From Eriocheir sinensis (Eukaryota; Arthropoda; Malacostraca; Decapoda; Varunidae): a stretch of DNA of 64,000 bases. The DNA is taken from positions 8,088,490-8,152,489 of the forward strand of contig NC_066544.1 of the NCBI RefSeq assembly GCF_024679095.1. The letters are read 5' to 3'. Positions 11,296 through 22,459 of the stretch are shown piece after piece (positions within the stretch are counted from its first letter, which is position 1; each line of letters opens with the position of its first letter). The notes under the pieces are model-generated. The model was not told the origin of the DNA, ran no database searches, and saw only the letters and a program-made list of their open reading frames with translations. Position numbers and translations under genes: made by a program.

Positions 11296-12812
11296 CGTGG
11301 TGTGTGTATTTACCTAGTTGTAATTTTACAGGGCCTGGGCTTACGCTCGTGTAGTCCCGTCTCCGTATCTATAATTATCCAACTTTTCCTTAAAGCTCTG
11401 CACGCTCTTCACTGATATTATTTCTTCACTTTGTCTGTTCCAAACCTCTATATTTCTTTGTGGGAAGCTATATTTCTTTATGTCTCTTGGGCATCTTCCC
11501 TTCCTCAACTTTTTACTATGTCCTCTAGTATTCCTGCTGGAAGGTTCTTCTCTTAGTAGGAATTTCTCGTTATCTACTTCTTCCATTTTACTCAATAGCC
11601 TATATATTTGTATTAGGTCTCCTCTTTCTCTTCTTTGTTCTAGTGTTGGCAAGTCCATTTCCTTTAGTCTCTCTTCATATGTCAGTCCCTCCAGTTCTGG
11701 AACCATTTTTGTTGCCATCCTCTGTATTCTTTCTAGTTTTTGTATGTGTTTCTTCATATGTGGAGACCACACTGTTTCCGTGTATTCTAGCTTAGGTCTG
11801 ATCATAGTAGTAATTAATTTTTTCATCATTTCTTTATCCATGTAGTGAAATGCTATACCTATATTTCTCACCATGTTATATGTATCACCGAAGATCCGAT
11901 TTATATGACTTTCTGGCTGCATATAATCTTGCATTATTACTCCCAGGTCTCTCTCTTCATTTACTTTCTTTAATATTTCACCATCTCCCATTTTGTGTCC
12001 ATTTTGGTCTTTCTACACTTTTTCCCATTTCCATAACATGACATTTCTTCACGTTGAATTTCATCTCCTATTTCTGACTCCATTTCCAAATCTTGTTTAG
12101 GTCTTCTTGCAGCTCCTTGCAGTCTTCACCGTTTCTTATATGTCTTTGCAGTTTAGTATCATCTGCGAACAGGCTCATGTAGCTGTTTATTCCCTCTGGC
12201 ATATCATTAATATAGACTAGGAAGAGTACTGGTGCTAAAACCGACCCCTGGGGCACTCCACTTTCCACCGTTCTCCATTCCGATCTAGTGTCCTTAACCA
12301 CGGTTTTCATCTCTCTTCCTCTTAAGTAGCTTTCCATCCAGCACTTCATTTTCCCTCTCAATCCTCCTTTATTTTCTAGTTTCCACAGCAGTCTTGAATG
12401 TGGAACTTTGTCAAATGCCTTCATTAAGTCTAGGTAAATGCAATCCATCCTTTCCTGTAATTTGTCCGTCACTCTTGAGTAAAAGCTCAGCAAGTTTGTC
12501 ACACATGAGCAGCCTTTCCTAAACCCATATTGATTGTTTGTGATTAGATTATGTTCTTCTAAAAATCTCATCCATTGTTCTTTTATTAATCTCTCACATA
12601 TTTTACATACTACACTGGTCAGAGACACCGGTCTGTAAGTTAGGGGTTCTTCCTTTTTTCCACTTTTGTATATAGGTACCACTTCTGCCCTCTTCCACTC
12701 CCTAGGCACTGTGCCAGTTTTTATTGAGCACCTAATGATGTCATATATTGGGCCGACTAACTCATTTCTGTACTCTTTAAGTATAAAACCTGAAACTCCA
12801 TCCGCCAAATTT
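11293..12812 (-). mobile_element. 5'-truncated non-LTR retrotransposon (Jockey/CR1-like)
   Basis: The minus-strand frame from 12808 holds reverse transcriptase blocks in order: VVPIYKSGKK, TYRPVSLTSV, NQYGFRKGCSC, LDLMKAFDKVPH, SGVPQGSVLAPVLF, LFADDTKL. A stop at about 12068 and a frameshift near 12000 separate this from the C-terminal part (11991-11341) with LERIQRMATKMVPEL and a CR1/Jockey-like tail domain. The 3' flank contains acctagttgtaattttacag, a motif I recall from abundant decapod LINE tails. It is truncated just upstream of the first RT block and is not functional. Confidence 0.8.
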
Positions 12813-13309
12813 TGATCTCACCTAGGGTGCCAAAATGGCTAGAACCGGCCCTGGATAATACTATATTTAAACAGGCAACATAATCTTCATTAAGGTGTGG
12901 AGAAAACAGTCTTGAACCTTAGTTAGCACAGCACTGTGCATGAATCATCTCTACTGAACGTGTCAGTTAAGTGACTCCAGTTTCCATTGCCGGTCCTGTC
13001 CTGATCGCATCAGCTCAGACTCACCGCGGGATCAGTGTGACTCTCATTAGCCTCATGAGCCTCAATAGGCACCACTTAAAAAATCCTGCCCCTGTGCCAC
13101 CAGCGGGCTAAGGAATATTCACCAACAGTCCCCTAAAACTGAAGCTGAAAAATAAAAAAATAAAAAGTAAAAAATTAAAAAAGCCAAACCAAAAAGGCAA
13201 ACTTTTTTTAATTCTCAAAGTTAATGAAAATTCCTGAATATTCCTGAAAATTCCCGTGGAAAGTTTCCCAGTTTAAAATTCCTGGGAATTTTACAATCTT
13301 ACTTCCTTA

Positions 13310-13518
13310 TAGCACAACAGAGTGGAAAATACTGACGTTAAGCTGACGGGAATAATCAATTTATCATCTAGAATGTTTTATGTACTTTCTTTGCCAGAAA
13401 AAGAAACATATCTATAAGGAAGGTGCAAATAATCAGTGGTGGGCATTGTTGATCAGAATCTTAACATCGTTAACCATTATATAGTTAACCTAAATGTTAA
13501 CACTGATACTGTTAAGCA
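13310..13518. other. unannotated stretch
   Basis: AT-rich sequence containing repeated gttaac words near 13470-13500. No gene or defined element is seen. Confidence 0.4.
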
Positions 13519-13595
13519 GCGAATTCGAACCCACAGCATCCAGGACGAGGCAAAACGCAGGACCGGCACACTAACCACTCAGCCATAGCCTCACC
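13519..13595 (-). repeat. tRNA-derived SINE head
   Basis: The minus strand reads an A-box-like tggctgagtggttag and a B-box ggttcgaattc at tRNA spacing. The Pol III promoter boxes are clear, but no clean cloverleaf or anticodon loop is visible, and similar heads sit on SINEs elsewhere in the window. I call it a SINE head or tRNA pseudogene rather than a tRNA gene. Confidence 0.6.
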
Positions 13596-13933
13596 AATAC
13601 AATAGAACTCCTATAGAATTGTTAATAAAGAAAATACATCCTATCCTACCAAATAGCAGGCCCAATGGTCCAATAGTAATGGTGAAAGGCAGGTCTCAGT
13701 GCGGCGCCACAACACACTGGTCTGTGGCGTGGTGAAGAACACGTGCTCTTGTTTACAAACAAACGAAGACTATCGCCTTGTGCCGATGATAAACGTAACC
13801 TTTATAATTATAATTGCTACCTTACAATGCCCATGTTTCTTGACTAGATCATCATTTAACATTTATAAAGTAATGTAACAACACATTCAGTTATTTGAAC
13901 TTTAAGTGAATCTTCAGATTAAGTGGAACTCTG

Positions 13934-14090
13934 GGGAGGCAGTGGCCGAGTGGTTAGCGTGAGGGCGTGGTGACCCTGAGGGCTGAGCATGGATCATTAG
14001 GTTCGAGCCCCCACCAAAACACGTTCATTTTTCAAGTCATCGTTGAGTGGAGCAAGATCACCCACATGCTGTCCAGTGTGGCGGACTGAT
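13934..14090 (+). repeat. tRNA-derived SINE
   Basis: A-box agtggccgagtggttagcg at 13938 and B-box ggttcgagcc near 14000 are followed by a body containing cccacatgctgtccag. The same body motif occurs, inverted, in the SINE at 29012-29352, tying the two to one family. Confidence 0.7.
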
Positions 14091-14751
14091 AAATTAAACC
14101 AATTTAAGAAAACTGAAAGCGTCCACAAACTATAGAATGTATAAGAGACAAGCTTAGGAGGCAAGGTTTAAGAGCACCAAGCTCGATAGGCTGGGTTCAC
14201 ACGAGACACTTTTTGTGGTCAGTGGCCACCACAAAAAATGGTCGCCACGAAAAGTGGTGAGTATATAGGTGCACCCTGCTAGGATCAAAGGACACAGGGT
14301 CTACCGGAAAGAGAGTCAAATTTTGAATCAACTGGCGCATGACGTCATCAGGCGGAAGGTTGGTGGGTTCAGCCAAGGATTATATACTATAAGGATAGCT
14401 CACTGAAACGTCATCGATGATGTCATGACTGCGGTGCGTCATCTGGTTAACACTCACCCTGTCCTCACGGTATAAAATGTACTAGAAAACCCTTATTTAT
14501 TCTTATTCATGGTCAGATTTTGCGCTTTTTTGATTGCTAAGGATAAGTAATTAAATTAGGCAGCTGTTGTGTTGGCTAATAGTATACAATAATATAAATA
14601 ATGTGAGAAACATGGTAAACAAGCTGCATAAATATTGCTCTGTTTACCGTCGATGCTTTCGTTTTCTTAACTTTTATTAACATAAGTTTTCTGCAACTTA
14701 ATTTGCAGGGGTAACTAATCCTGTCATATATAATGAAAGTATTTTTTTTTA

Positions 14752-14890
<139 letters not shown>

Positions 14891-14973
14891 ATATTTATGC
14901 AAATTATTAACTAAATGAATTTACCTTTACCAAACTTTCACTACAGAGCTTTATTGGCTTTTCTTTAATGTTA

Positions 14974-15162
14974 TCACTTTCTTGAAAAATGTTTGGACCT
15001 CACCCGCGCAGACTTCACCTTCACTGTATCTTTTCGTTTGCAGGCCAAAATCCACTTCTTCAAGGTGTGTTTGTCTCTAGGAAACCTAATGAATTTAACA
15101 CCATGACGACTTTCCGCAGCTGAGCTACTGTAATACCCATATACACCAATCACCATTTTCAC
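14974..15162 (-). pseudogene. THAP domain remnant lacking its zinc cysteines
   Basis: The minus-strand frame of 62 residues keeps the THAP core: GVKFIRFPRDKHTLKKW, then ACKRKD, then ARVRSKHF at the end of the domain. The three expected zinc cysteines are replaced: the N-terminal C-x-x-x-C pair reads G and Y (GVYGY), and the C of CSKHF is R. The histidine remains. The domain therefore cannot bind zinc as usual. It sits inside the 929-bp P-like element and is the only coding trace of its transposase. Confidence 0.75.
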
Positions 15163-15476
15163 TGAGCACGCTACGGTGAGAACATAGTGAAGTGAACCAG
15201 TTTGCCGCCGAGCACTATTTGTTTACATGTGTGACGTCATCCGCAGTGCATTGTGGGTAAAACAAAAGCTTGGTGAGCTATCCTTATAGTATATAATCCT
15301 TGGGTTCAGCTATGGTTTACGGCTTTACACCAGCCAGCTGGAAGCGGTGCCCTGCGGTAGTGTATGAGTTGCTTGTTCTTGTTAATCACAATGCCTTGCA
15401 GTAGTTCAGTATCTGGCTGCAAGTCTGTAAGTAGGCTATTTAACGCTCTAGAGAAAGCACCTTAGTCTGTCTAGGT

Positions 15477-15570
15477 CAGGGGTGTCCAAACTTTTTTTTA
15501 AGAGGGCCACATGCGGAAAATATACGAAGGGTCGGGCCACTCAGTATATTTATGGATGGATATAGATTTT
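15477..15570 (+). mobile_element. hAT-type MITE end, truncated
   Basis: caggggtgtccaaacttttt at 15479 followed by agagggccacat and gtcgggccac is a typical hAT terminal sequence. No inverted partner was found downstream before the Harbinger end. Confidence 0.45.
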
Positions 15571-16437
15571 AGAGTTTATAGTTTTACAGGAACTACCGCG
15601 TGTAGGTCAACTGGCCTCTTGCAGAGTCCTTATTTTCTTATGAATGTTTTTTTTTTTTTAAGGAATGTAATTAAGTAGATATAGGCAAGTGTACCTTTAT
15701 AGGAATATTTTCTATAATGTTTTATTTATGCATACAGGATAAACTAGTGAATCCTATTATAAGAGGATCGAGTAGCATCATGCTCGTTAGAGAGGATTTG
15801 AATGTAAGCTTATAATTTTCATTGTACTTATTATTATTACACAGCAAGATGTGAGCCGTTACAAAGGTAATCCCACGCTTACTACTGTGAGCCATAACAT
15901 AGGGACGGGCAGTCATTATTCTTAGATTTAAGGGTTAGGCTCTCCCATTGTGGCCAAAAAGGTATTTAGCGTGTTTTGTATTTTTATACTGTGTCTAAAA
16001 TATGCTTATATAGACAGTCAAGTGAATTATAGTGTGTATAAGTATGAAACATTACCGAAAGATGTGTGTACGTAATTTCTTTGTGTGTTAAATTCACTAC
16101 AGAAACCTATAGAAGATTCGATATTTGTCAATCAAAGACAAAGACAATGAAAGCCTGTTTAGATTTTATTTGAGTTACCGTTCGACGTGAATACTTTCGT
16201 TTTCTATTTCAACTCTCCTCACTCCACCTGCTGACGTCATTTTCTGCGCGCCAGTTGACCCTGTGTCCTTTGATCCTGCACCCTGCACACGAGCCACTCG
16301 GTGGCGGCCACTAATGAGATCAGTACGTGGCGTTATGGATCTCGTAGAGGTAGCAGCTGTCTGTGTTTTCTTGGTAAAAAGCGCAGAGGAAAGTACTGAG
16401 TTCACCCCATAGTTAGCAACAGACTACTGCATTCCAC

Positions 16438-16611
16438 ACATCATTAACAGAGCTAAAAAAGCACCCTGATAATTTTTTTGACTACTTCAGAAAGTCACAG
16501 GATAGCTTCGATCATCTTATGACTGTAATTGGTCTGCGTATAACACGGCAAGACATCAACATGAGGAAGTGTGTGCCAGTAGAAGAGAGACTTGTGATAA
16601 TCGTAATGTAA
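16438..16611 (+). pseudogene. Harbinger transposase N-terminal fragment
   Basis: The frame reads ELKKHPDNFFDYFRKSQDSF, then DHLMTVIGLRITRQ, then RKCVPVEERLVII. This is the N-terminal region of HARBI1-like transposases (normally followed by LRFLATG and a DDE nuclease). It meets a stop or possible splice donor near 16605, and no catalytic DDE blocks follow. It is a broken transposase exon. Confidence 0.7.
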
Positions 16612-16890
16612 GGCTGAACATGAAGAAAACAGTCACATTATATGTAATCTATTGACATAATTCAGCAGTCTTTGTGGTTACATAACATTTCCACTTTCTA
16701 CTTCCAGGTAAATAAAACTACCACACTCAGTAATTAATCCACACCAGAATCCAATAATATGCAAAACTGTGAAATGAAATGAAACCTTAATTATGAAAGC
16801 ATATAAGAGCTTATTCATCATATCCTGAACACGAGTTATGCGTGAAGGTCATACTTATACATTATTATGAGTTAAAATTCAAACAGGTCA
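16612..16890. other. Harbinger interior, non-coding
   Basis: AT-rich sequence with no continuation of the transposase visible in any frame. Confidence 0.4.
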
Positions 16891-17329
16891 GTGTCAAGGC
16901 AGAGGGAAAGCGGCGGGTAGCAGGGTGGTGGCCACCGATAGAGGCTCGTGTGCACGCTGCCATTTGAAACAACGGTATCTATCGCTGGCCACTGTGGCGT
17001 GGTCGGAAAAATGGCTCCGCCCGCCACAACTCACCACTGTTTCGTGGCGACCACAAAAAAGTGGCCCGGGTGCATGCACCCATAGAGATGTGTGTGTTCT
17101 ATTTTGACCATTATTTTGTGGCGGCCACTGACCACTAAAAAGTGGCTCGTGTGAATCCACCAGCCTAACAAATATCAGATTAGAATGCAGCTCGTCAAAA
17201 ACTATCAGAAGAGAATAGTTTGGTCACCGCGATTGAAAGATGACTATGCCGACACCCCAAAACATCACTTGTGAGTTGTGGATGCAGCTTGGACAAGGGG
17301 CAAGAGGAGAGTATCAAGACAGCTCCCCA

Positions 17330-17455
17330 GCCTAAAGTGACCTCTCTTTAGGCCTCCCGTTCATTTTTCATCCTGGCGGAGCAGCGGCGGGCTTTTTTGT
17401 TGCTGACTTTGTATTTTGCCCTTGAGCTGCCTCCCTTGTTGTTAAAAAAAGGCAT
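17330..17455 (+). repeat. SINE 3' tail
   Basis: Contains gcggcgggcttttttgttgc and tgcccttgagctgcctccct before a short A-run. The same tail recurs near 24545, 35650 and 53880. Confidence 0.55.
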
Positions 17456-17843
17456 TATATGAGATTTTAATACGGTAATGTTCTGACTGAAGACTCACCC
17501 ACTTCCCTGCAGATGCCATGCGCTTGGTGGTGGTGGTGCTGGCCTCACAACCTTCTCGCCCCGGTGGTGGCCTTACAACCTCCTAGCCGCGGTGGTGGTG
17601 GTGGTGGTGGCCTTACAACCTCCTACCCGCGGTGGTGGTGGTGGTGGGTGGTGACCAAGCTGCTGGAGTCGGTCACTGGTGGGCTGTTAAAGTTATGAGT
17701 AATATTTCTGAAATAAATTTAATTAAAATATAAGATGTTTTATATAAAATAATATTTTATTACAATAGTTGGTGAAAAATTAGAAAACAAAATACAATTT
17801 CAAATGTTTTTTTTCAGCCAAAATGCACTAATAAAGTAAGTCA
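17456..17843. other. GGT-rich and AT-rich stretch without gene
   Basis: 17515-17660 holds two to three copies of an approximately 55-base unit ending in (ggt)n with ccttacaacctcct. The remainder is AT-rich with no recognised feature. Confidence 0.5.

Positions 17844-17934
<91 letters not shown>
17844..17934. repeat. (TA)n microsatellite
   Basis: About 90 bases of pure TA. Confidence 0.95.
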
Positions 17935-17939
<5 letters not shown>

Positions 17940-18173
17940 ACGCCAGGGGGTATATTTCATGTGTTATTTATGTATTTGTGTTATTTGTGTGTGGGGTGCT
18001 AGTTTGGGGCGCGGAATGCTGGTGATGGCCGGCGGCGTGGGGTGTATCGCGGCGGCCCGGCCGGGGAGCGGCCGGCCGCGCCGGGGAGAGAGAGTTGAGC
18101 TGCGAGGGACGAGAGATGTGCGCTGCCCGCTAGTGTGTGTCCTGCCCGCTTTTGTGAGCCCTGTACAGTGTCC

Positions 18174-18204
<31 letters not shown>

Positions 18205-18373
18205 ACACTGTGTACTGGAAGTTAATGTGCCTTGTAAACCAGTGTCTACGTGTCGGAGCTGTTCAGTAAAGTAGAAAACCTGCACTTTGAGCCTCTTTGC
18301 CCTGCCTTGCCCGCTCCTACTAAAGGCTTCAGGGGCCGTGTTCCCCTGTTTTTCGCAAATAAAACTTTAACAA
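17935..18373 (+). mobile_element. possible solo LTR
   Basis: The segment begins tgttacgcc and ends tttaaca, giving TGTTA/TAACA inverted termini. It contains an aataaa signal at about 18358 and is GC-rich in its middle, unlike the flanks. About 440 bases fits an arthropod LTR. No primer-binding site, second LTR or target duplication could be seen (the left flank is a TA array), so this is tentative. A poly-C/(CA)n tract lies at 18174-18207. Confidence 0.3.
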
Positions 18374-18669
18374 AGCGTCGGACAAGGATGTTATTTCGGC
18401 AGTGGATGATTGAGACCCCGACCTAATGGGCAAAAATATGATTTGGTGTCACATGTGGATAATGAAGCACTTATAAGTTATAAGAGTAAATTTAGGGTAA
18501 ACTTGGCTAAAAGTTAAAGGCACTGTGAGCGAGGCTAGCCCCGCCAACGACAAAGTTGTTGTTGGGTAGTTGGGTGGGGATGATTGTTTGAGGAAGGAAA
18601 GGTTGGGTATGGGGGAGGTTGGTGAACCAACATAGGATAAAACCAGAAACTACTGCTCGCTTACATATT
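18374..18669. other. unannotated stretch
   Basis: No gene or defined repeat end recognised. Confidence 0.4.
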
Positions 18670-19206
18670 ACATGCAGCATGTACAGTCGACGATAGAGAG
18701 TATATAGTGTCACGGTTTTCAGAATGTTTAGCCTGGTGGCGGTATCTGGCAACTATACCACGGTGACGCATTCACTGGCGATGTTAGTGACGCGTTTCAG
18801 TGTGTACCGTGTGTGTGTGACCGTGAAATTATAATATTGTATAATGTATTATATTATAATATAATGTAGTTAGAAATATACCAGATTACATGACTTCAAT
18901 TTAGAAATGCGATAATGAATGTCTTCTACATGATGATGATGATGATGATGATGATGGCGAGGTAAAACATCACGAACAGTCTGAAACACTTTTTCTTATT
19001 AAACTTTGAAAATACCATGTGCAATGCTGTCCTTCACAGAGGCAGGCAGTGACTAATGCTCCTTACCATCAAACAGCAAATAGGCTTGAGGGTCTGTTTA
19101 ACTCGCAGCCTTAATTCCCGTCACTATAAAGCCTCAAAGACAATTCAGATCATCAAAAATCTACAATTATTTCTCCGCGAAGATTACGTAATATCGAAGT
19201 ATAAAT

Positions 19207-19251
<45 letters not shown>

Positions 19252-19745
19252 GATCGAGTGCGAGCGCGGAAAAGCCCGCGGTCGACGACGCCATCATGTG
19301 AACGTTTATAGCCTATTATTACGTATAAATTTTTTTTTTATAAAGAACAAGATCTCGGCTGTCAGGAATTTTTTGTTTTTAGTTAAAAGGCATAACAATC
19401 TCTCCTAATAAGTGCAGTATATTTTTAAATGTATCATAGTTTGATAAACAACTTAGAATTGCTCTTGACTAAATTTGAACGAAACTAAAATCTCGTGTCA
19501 AAATGTAGCGACAGAGCCTAAAGAAAAAATATTTATCAAGCGTTAGCGACGGGCACTTTTCATAAATATCTATCTTAAAATTATGTAGAGTGCACCTGTG
19601 ACCACCAATCACCACAACAGTACGATTTCGATAGGATATAATATTTTTCATGTCGCGTGGAGGGGTTGCCAGATGTCGCTCTCTGAACGAAACTTACTGG
19701 ACAGTGTGTCACTACTCTCTATAGCCGACTGTACGACCAATAGTC
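18670..19745. repeat. diverged inverted repeat, about 1.1 kb
   Basis: gtacagtcgacgatagagag near 18680 is mirrored by ctctatagccgactgtac near 19715, and the arms continue with gtgtcac and atctggcaac matches (about 80 bases each). The space between contains a tgatga run (18936) and a (GT)n tract (19209-19249). It may be an old MITE; no target duplication is visible. Confidence 0.4.
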
Positions 19746-19854
19746 ACATTTTCCATGTAAAGGATAAGAAATTTCCTTCGAGTAAAACTGTTTCTCCCCA
19801 ACTGATAGTTCATACGGGAACATCCATATTTACAGTAGATTAAATATTGCTACG

Positions 19855-19882
<28 letters not shown>
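19855..19882. repeat. (TG)n microsatellite
   Basis: Short pure TG run. Confidence 0.9.
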
Positions 19883-19885
<3 letters not shown>

Positions 19886-20095
19886 GCAGTAAGACATAAT
19901 TGCTGGTTGGATGGATGATTACTCATACGTCAGAGCTTAACGTCACATCGACGTCACGAGAAAATGAGCGGGGCGGGGCTAGCCTCGCCCAGGTGTGTTG
20001 GCGGCCCTAGGGAGTGTCGGCGTAGTGTGTGGTGGTCTGGGGTTGAGGCACACCGCCTGCCCGTGCTGTGGAGTGTGGTGTGCTGGCCGGTGGTG

Positions 20096-20097
<2 letters not shown>

Positions 20098-20186
<89 letters not shown>
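20098..20186. repeat. (AT)n array left of foldback element
   Basis: About 88 bases of pure AT directly abutting the foldback element. Confidence 0.95.
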
Positions 20187-20189
<3 letters not shown>

Positions 20190-20757
20190 GTCCGTGCCAG
20201 TATCTCATAATCTACTTTATGAAACATCAGTATCTCTTCATATATCTTTTCTACAAACCTTCAACAGTCATGGAAACGCTTTGAAAATCCAATTCAAGGA
20301 CTTTTTTTTTACTCTTGAAAATATGGGATAATGTTTACGAAAGCGCGTCGCCTCCTCTGCTGGCCGCGGCGACGCTGCAGCCGCCGCAGCCGCAAAATAG
20401 CTCGCAGAGGGCTTAGGGTCGGGGAGCATATTTAAACTACTCCAACCGAACTTTACGACCTACTAACGGGGGGGCTGCGCCCCCCTCGACCCCCCCTTCT
20501 AACCAGGGGGGGCTACGCCCCCCCCTCATGTATATGTGACTTATTTCAGCGAGGAGGTATTTCTCGCAACACCCGCCGCGGCCAGCACCAGAGGAGGCGA
20601 CGCGCTTTCGTAAACATTATCCCATATTTTCAAGAGTAAAAAAAAAAGTCCTTGAATTGGATTTTCAAAGGGTTTCCATGACTGTTGAAGGTTTGTAGAA
20701 AAGATATATGAAGATATACTGATGTTTCATAAGGTAGGTAATACTGACACGGACCTA
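20187..20757. mobile_element. foldback element with about 190-bp inverted arms
   Basis: 20187-20376 and 20568-20757 are inverted copies at roughly 95 percent identity by eye. Landmarks are taggtccgtg at the ends, tatgaaacatcagtat, caaaccttcaacagtcatgg and cgcgtcgcctcctct. The 190-base centre contains two G-run/C-run hairpins (ggggggctgcgcccccc type). TA dinucleotides at both ends would fit a Tc1/mariner-type target site, but the left flank is itself a TA array. Confidence 0.85.
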
Positions 20758-20770
20758 AAACGAATCTTAA

Positions 20771-20954
<184 letters not shown>

Positions 20955-20996
20955 GTAGGCCATCACTTATTTAAAAAAAAAATCAAAACATATTTA

Positions 20997-21549
20997 TCTA
21001 TAAAGTGGCGTAGCTACGGAGGGCATGGGTGGGCACGTGCCCCCCCGTGAGAACCCTGTGCCCCCCAGATGCCCCACCACTGGCTACAGCTGCCGTGTCA
21101 CCCAGTGTGGTATGGGAACCGTGTTCCACTGGGTAGCACTGGGGAAGCATGCGCGAATAATTACCGATGACTGACCCCCGACCTCAAAAACAATAAATAT
21201 TTTTCCTCTGCTTGAGACATGCCTCTGTCTCGGTTAAATCCACATATATTATACTTTCTACTGATCACTTTTAACACCAATGAACATAACTAAAGGACAC
21301 CAGTTACCCTTGCAAATTTTGATACCGTACGTACAGCTAGTGCTCAACACACACCCCAATAATAAAATCTAATAACCTTCCATAGTCCATACATTAGATT
21401 TATTCTTGATATTGGTCAGAATGCAAAATATGCAGCTGTAATTAAGGCCTTGTTCGGGTCATCTATTGCCCCCCTCGTAGTCATTTAATTGTGACCCCCC
21501 AGCCCGGTGCCCTACAATGATAAATACCTAGCTACGCCATTGTCTATAA
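20997..21549. mobile_element. hAT-like MITE with 7-bp target duplication
   Basis: tctataa at 20997-21003 and 21543-21549 flanks ends agtggcgtagctac (21004) and the complement of caatggcgtagcta (21542). CAGTGGCGTAGC ends are common on hAT MITEs; hAT duplicates 8 bases, and here seven match. There is no coding capacity. G-rich and C-rich stretches (gtgcccccccgtg) are internal. Confidence 0.65.
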
Positions 21550-22450
21550 TAACTTCTTACCTTTCAATTATGGCGAGGCACAACTGGGTACTATACTCGT
21601 AAGCTTTGTTCCAGTACTTTCCGTCTATTATAGATGCTCAGGCAGCAGCCTGCACCGCCCTGGCACCTTAGTGTATCCGCCAAGTTCCAACAGACAACTG
21701 GCCCGGCCGGTGGTGGGGTGGCACTGGCTGGCAGTGGTACACGTACAGCACACGTAGGAAACGCGTTCAAGACCGACCAGTTGGTGGCCGTCCTCCCTCA
21801 CCCCTCCTCTGTACCTCCCTCTCTCTCTCTCTCTCTCGTTTAGTTTTTATGGATTTTCAACTACCGGGAAGCATAATTTTTGTATATTTTTTGGAGAACC
21901 TATCAAACTTCAGTAGATTACGGCAATACTTCGGGATTTTTTTTTCATTTATCAGAATTTCAGTAATCTCATGAAATTTCGGTAGATGTGACAACACTGG
22001 GATGTGGGATCAGAGAGGCAGCTGATTGGGCGAAAGCCTTCATGACGTCATCAGGCTCGCCAGCGAATCCAAATCACTTAGGCAACGCGTGCCAGCCAAT
22101 CACAAGGCAGCCGCGCCATCAGCTGTGTGCTTGGAGAAAAGAATACAGCAGTAAAAGATAAATGAAAAGAACAAATATAATAGTAGAAAACAAACAAAAG
22201 GATAGAAAAGGGAAAAGCAGAAAGACCAATTAAAGAAAAAGGAAAATAAAATAGAAAAGCAAGATCGACATCGTACGTGTAGGCAAAGTGAACGGAAAAA
22301 CAGAGCTCAGAGAAGAGTGAAATATCTAAGTGTGTTAAGTATTTGAGTCTGAATTACTAAGGACCTAAAAAGCGATCCAAAGCTGTACAGGTCAAAAGAA
22401 GAAGAAGAATACCAGTCTTCCTCTTCTTCTTCTTCAGTCGTTGGCGGACC
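21550..22450. other. unannotated stretch
   Basis: No gene recognised. A short (TC)n run lies at 21822-21838, and a gaagaagaag/cttcttcttc inverted pair lies at 22395-22432. Confidence 0.4.
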
Positions 22451-22459
22451 TGACGAAAT

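Larger units (their letters stand above)
10812..13309. mobile_element. hAT-type element with intact 8-bp target duplication
   Basis: The direct repeat cttcctta at 10812-10819 and 13302-13309 brackets ends tagggttgcaaaa (10820) and the complement of taagattgtaaaa (13301), 10 of 13 matching. Subterminal sequence on both sides is rich in ccaggaa/gggaattt words. An 8-bp duplication and TAGGG ends fit the hAT superfamily. No hAT transposase frame is recognisable; most of the length is a later retrotransposon. A 40-bp piece at 12813-12852 (complement begins cagggccggttctagcc) looks like the end of another hAT family. Confidence 0.75.

Noticed and set aside
13519..14090. Two functional tRNA genes
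   Set aside because: A and B boxes are present but no clean cloverleaf or anticodon stem, and both match SINE heads with bodies seen elsewhere.
18000..18160. GC-rich block as a CpG-island promoter
   Set aside because: Lies inside the putative LTR and no exon or start site could be tied to it.
20460..20530. G-run/C-run hairpins as a transcription terminator
   Set aside because: They lie in the loop of a foldback transposon in a eukaryotic genome.
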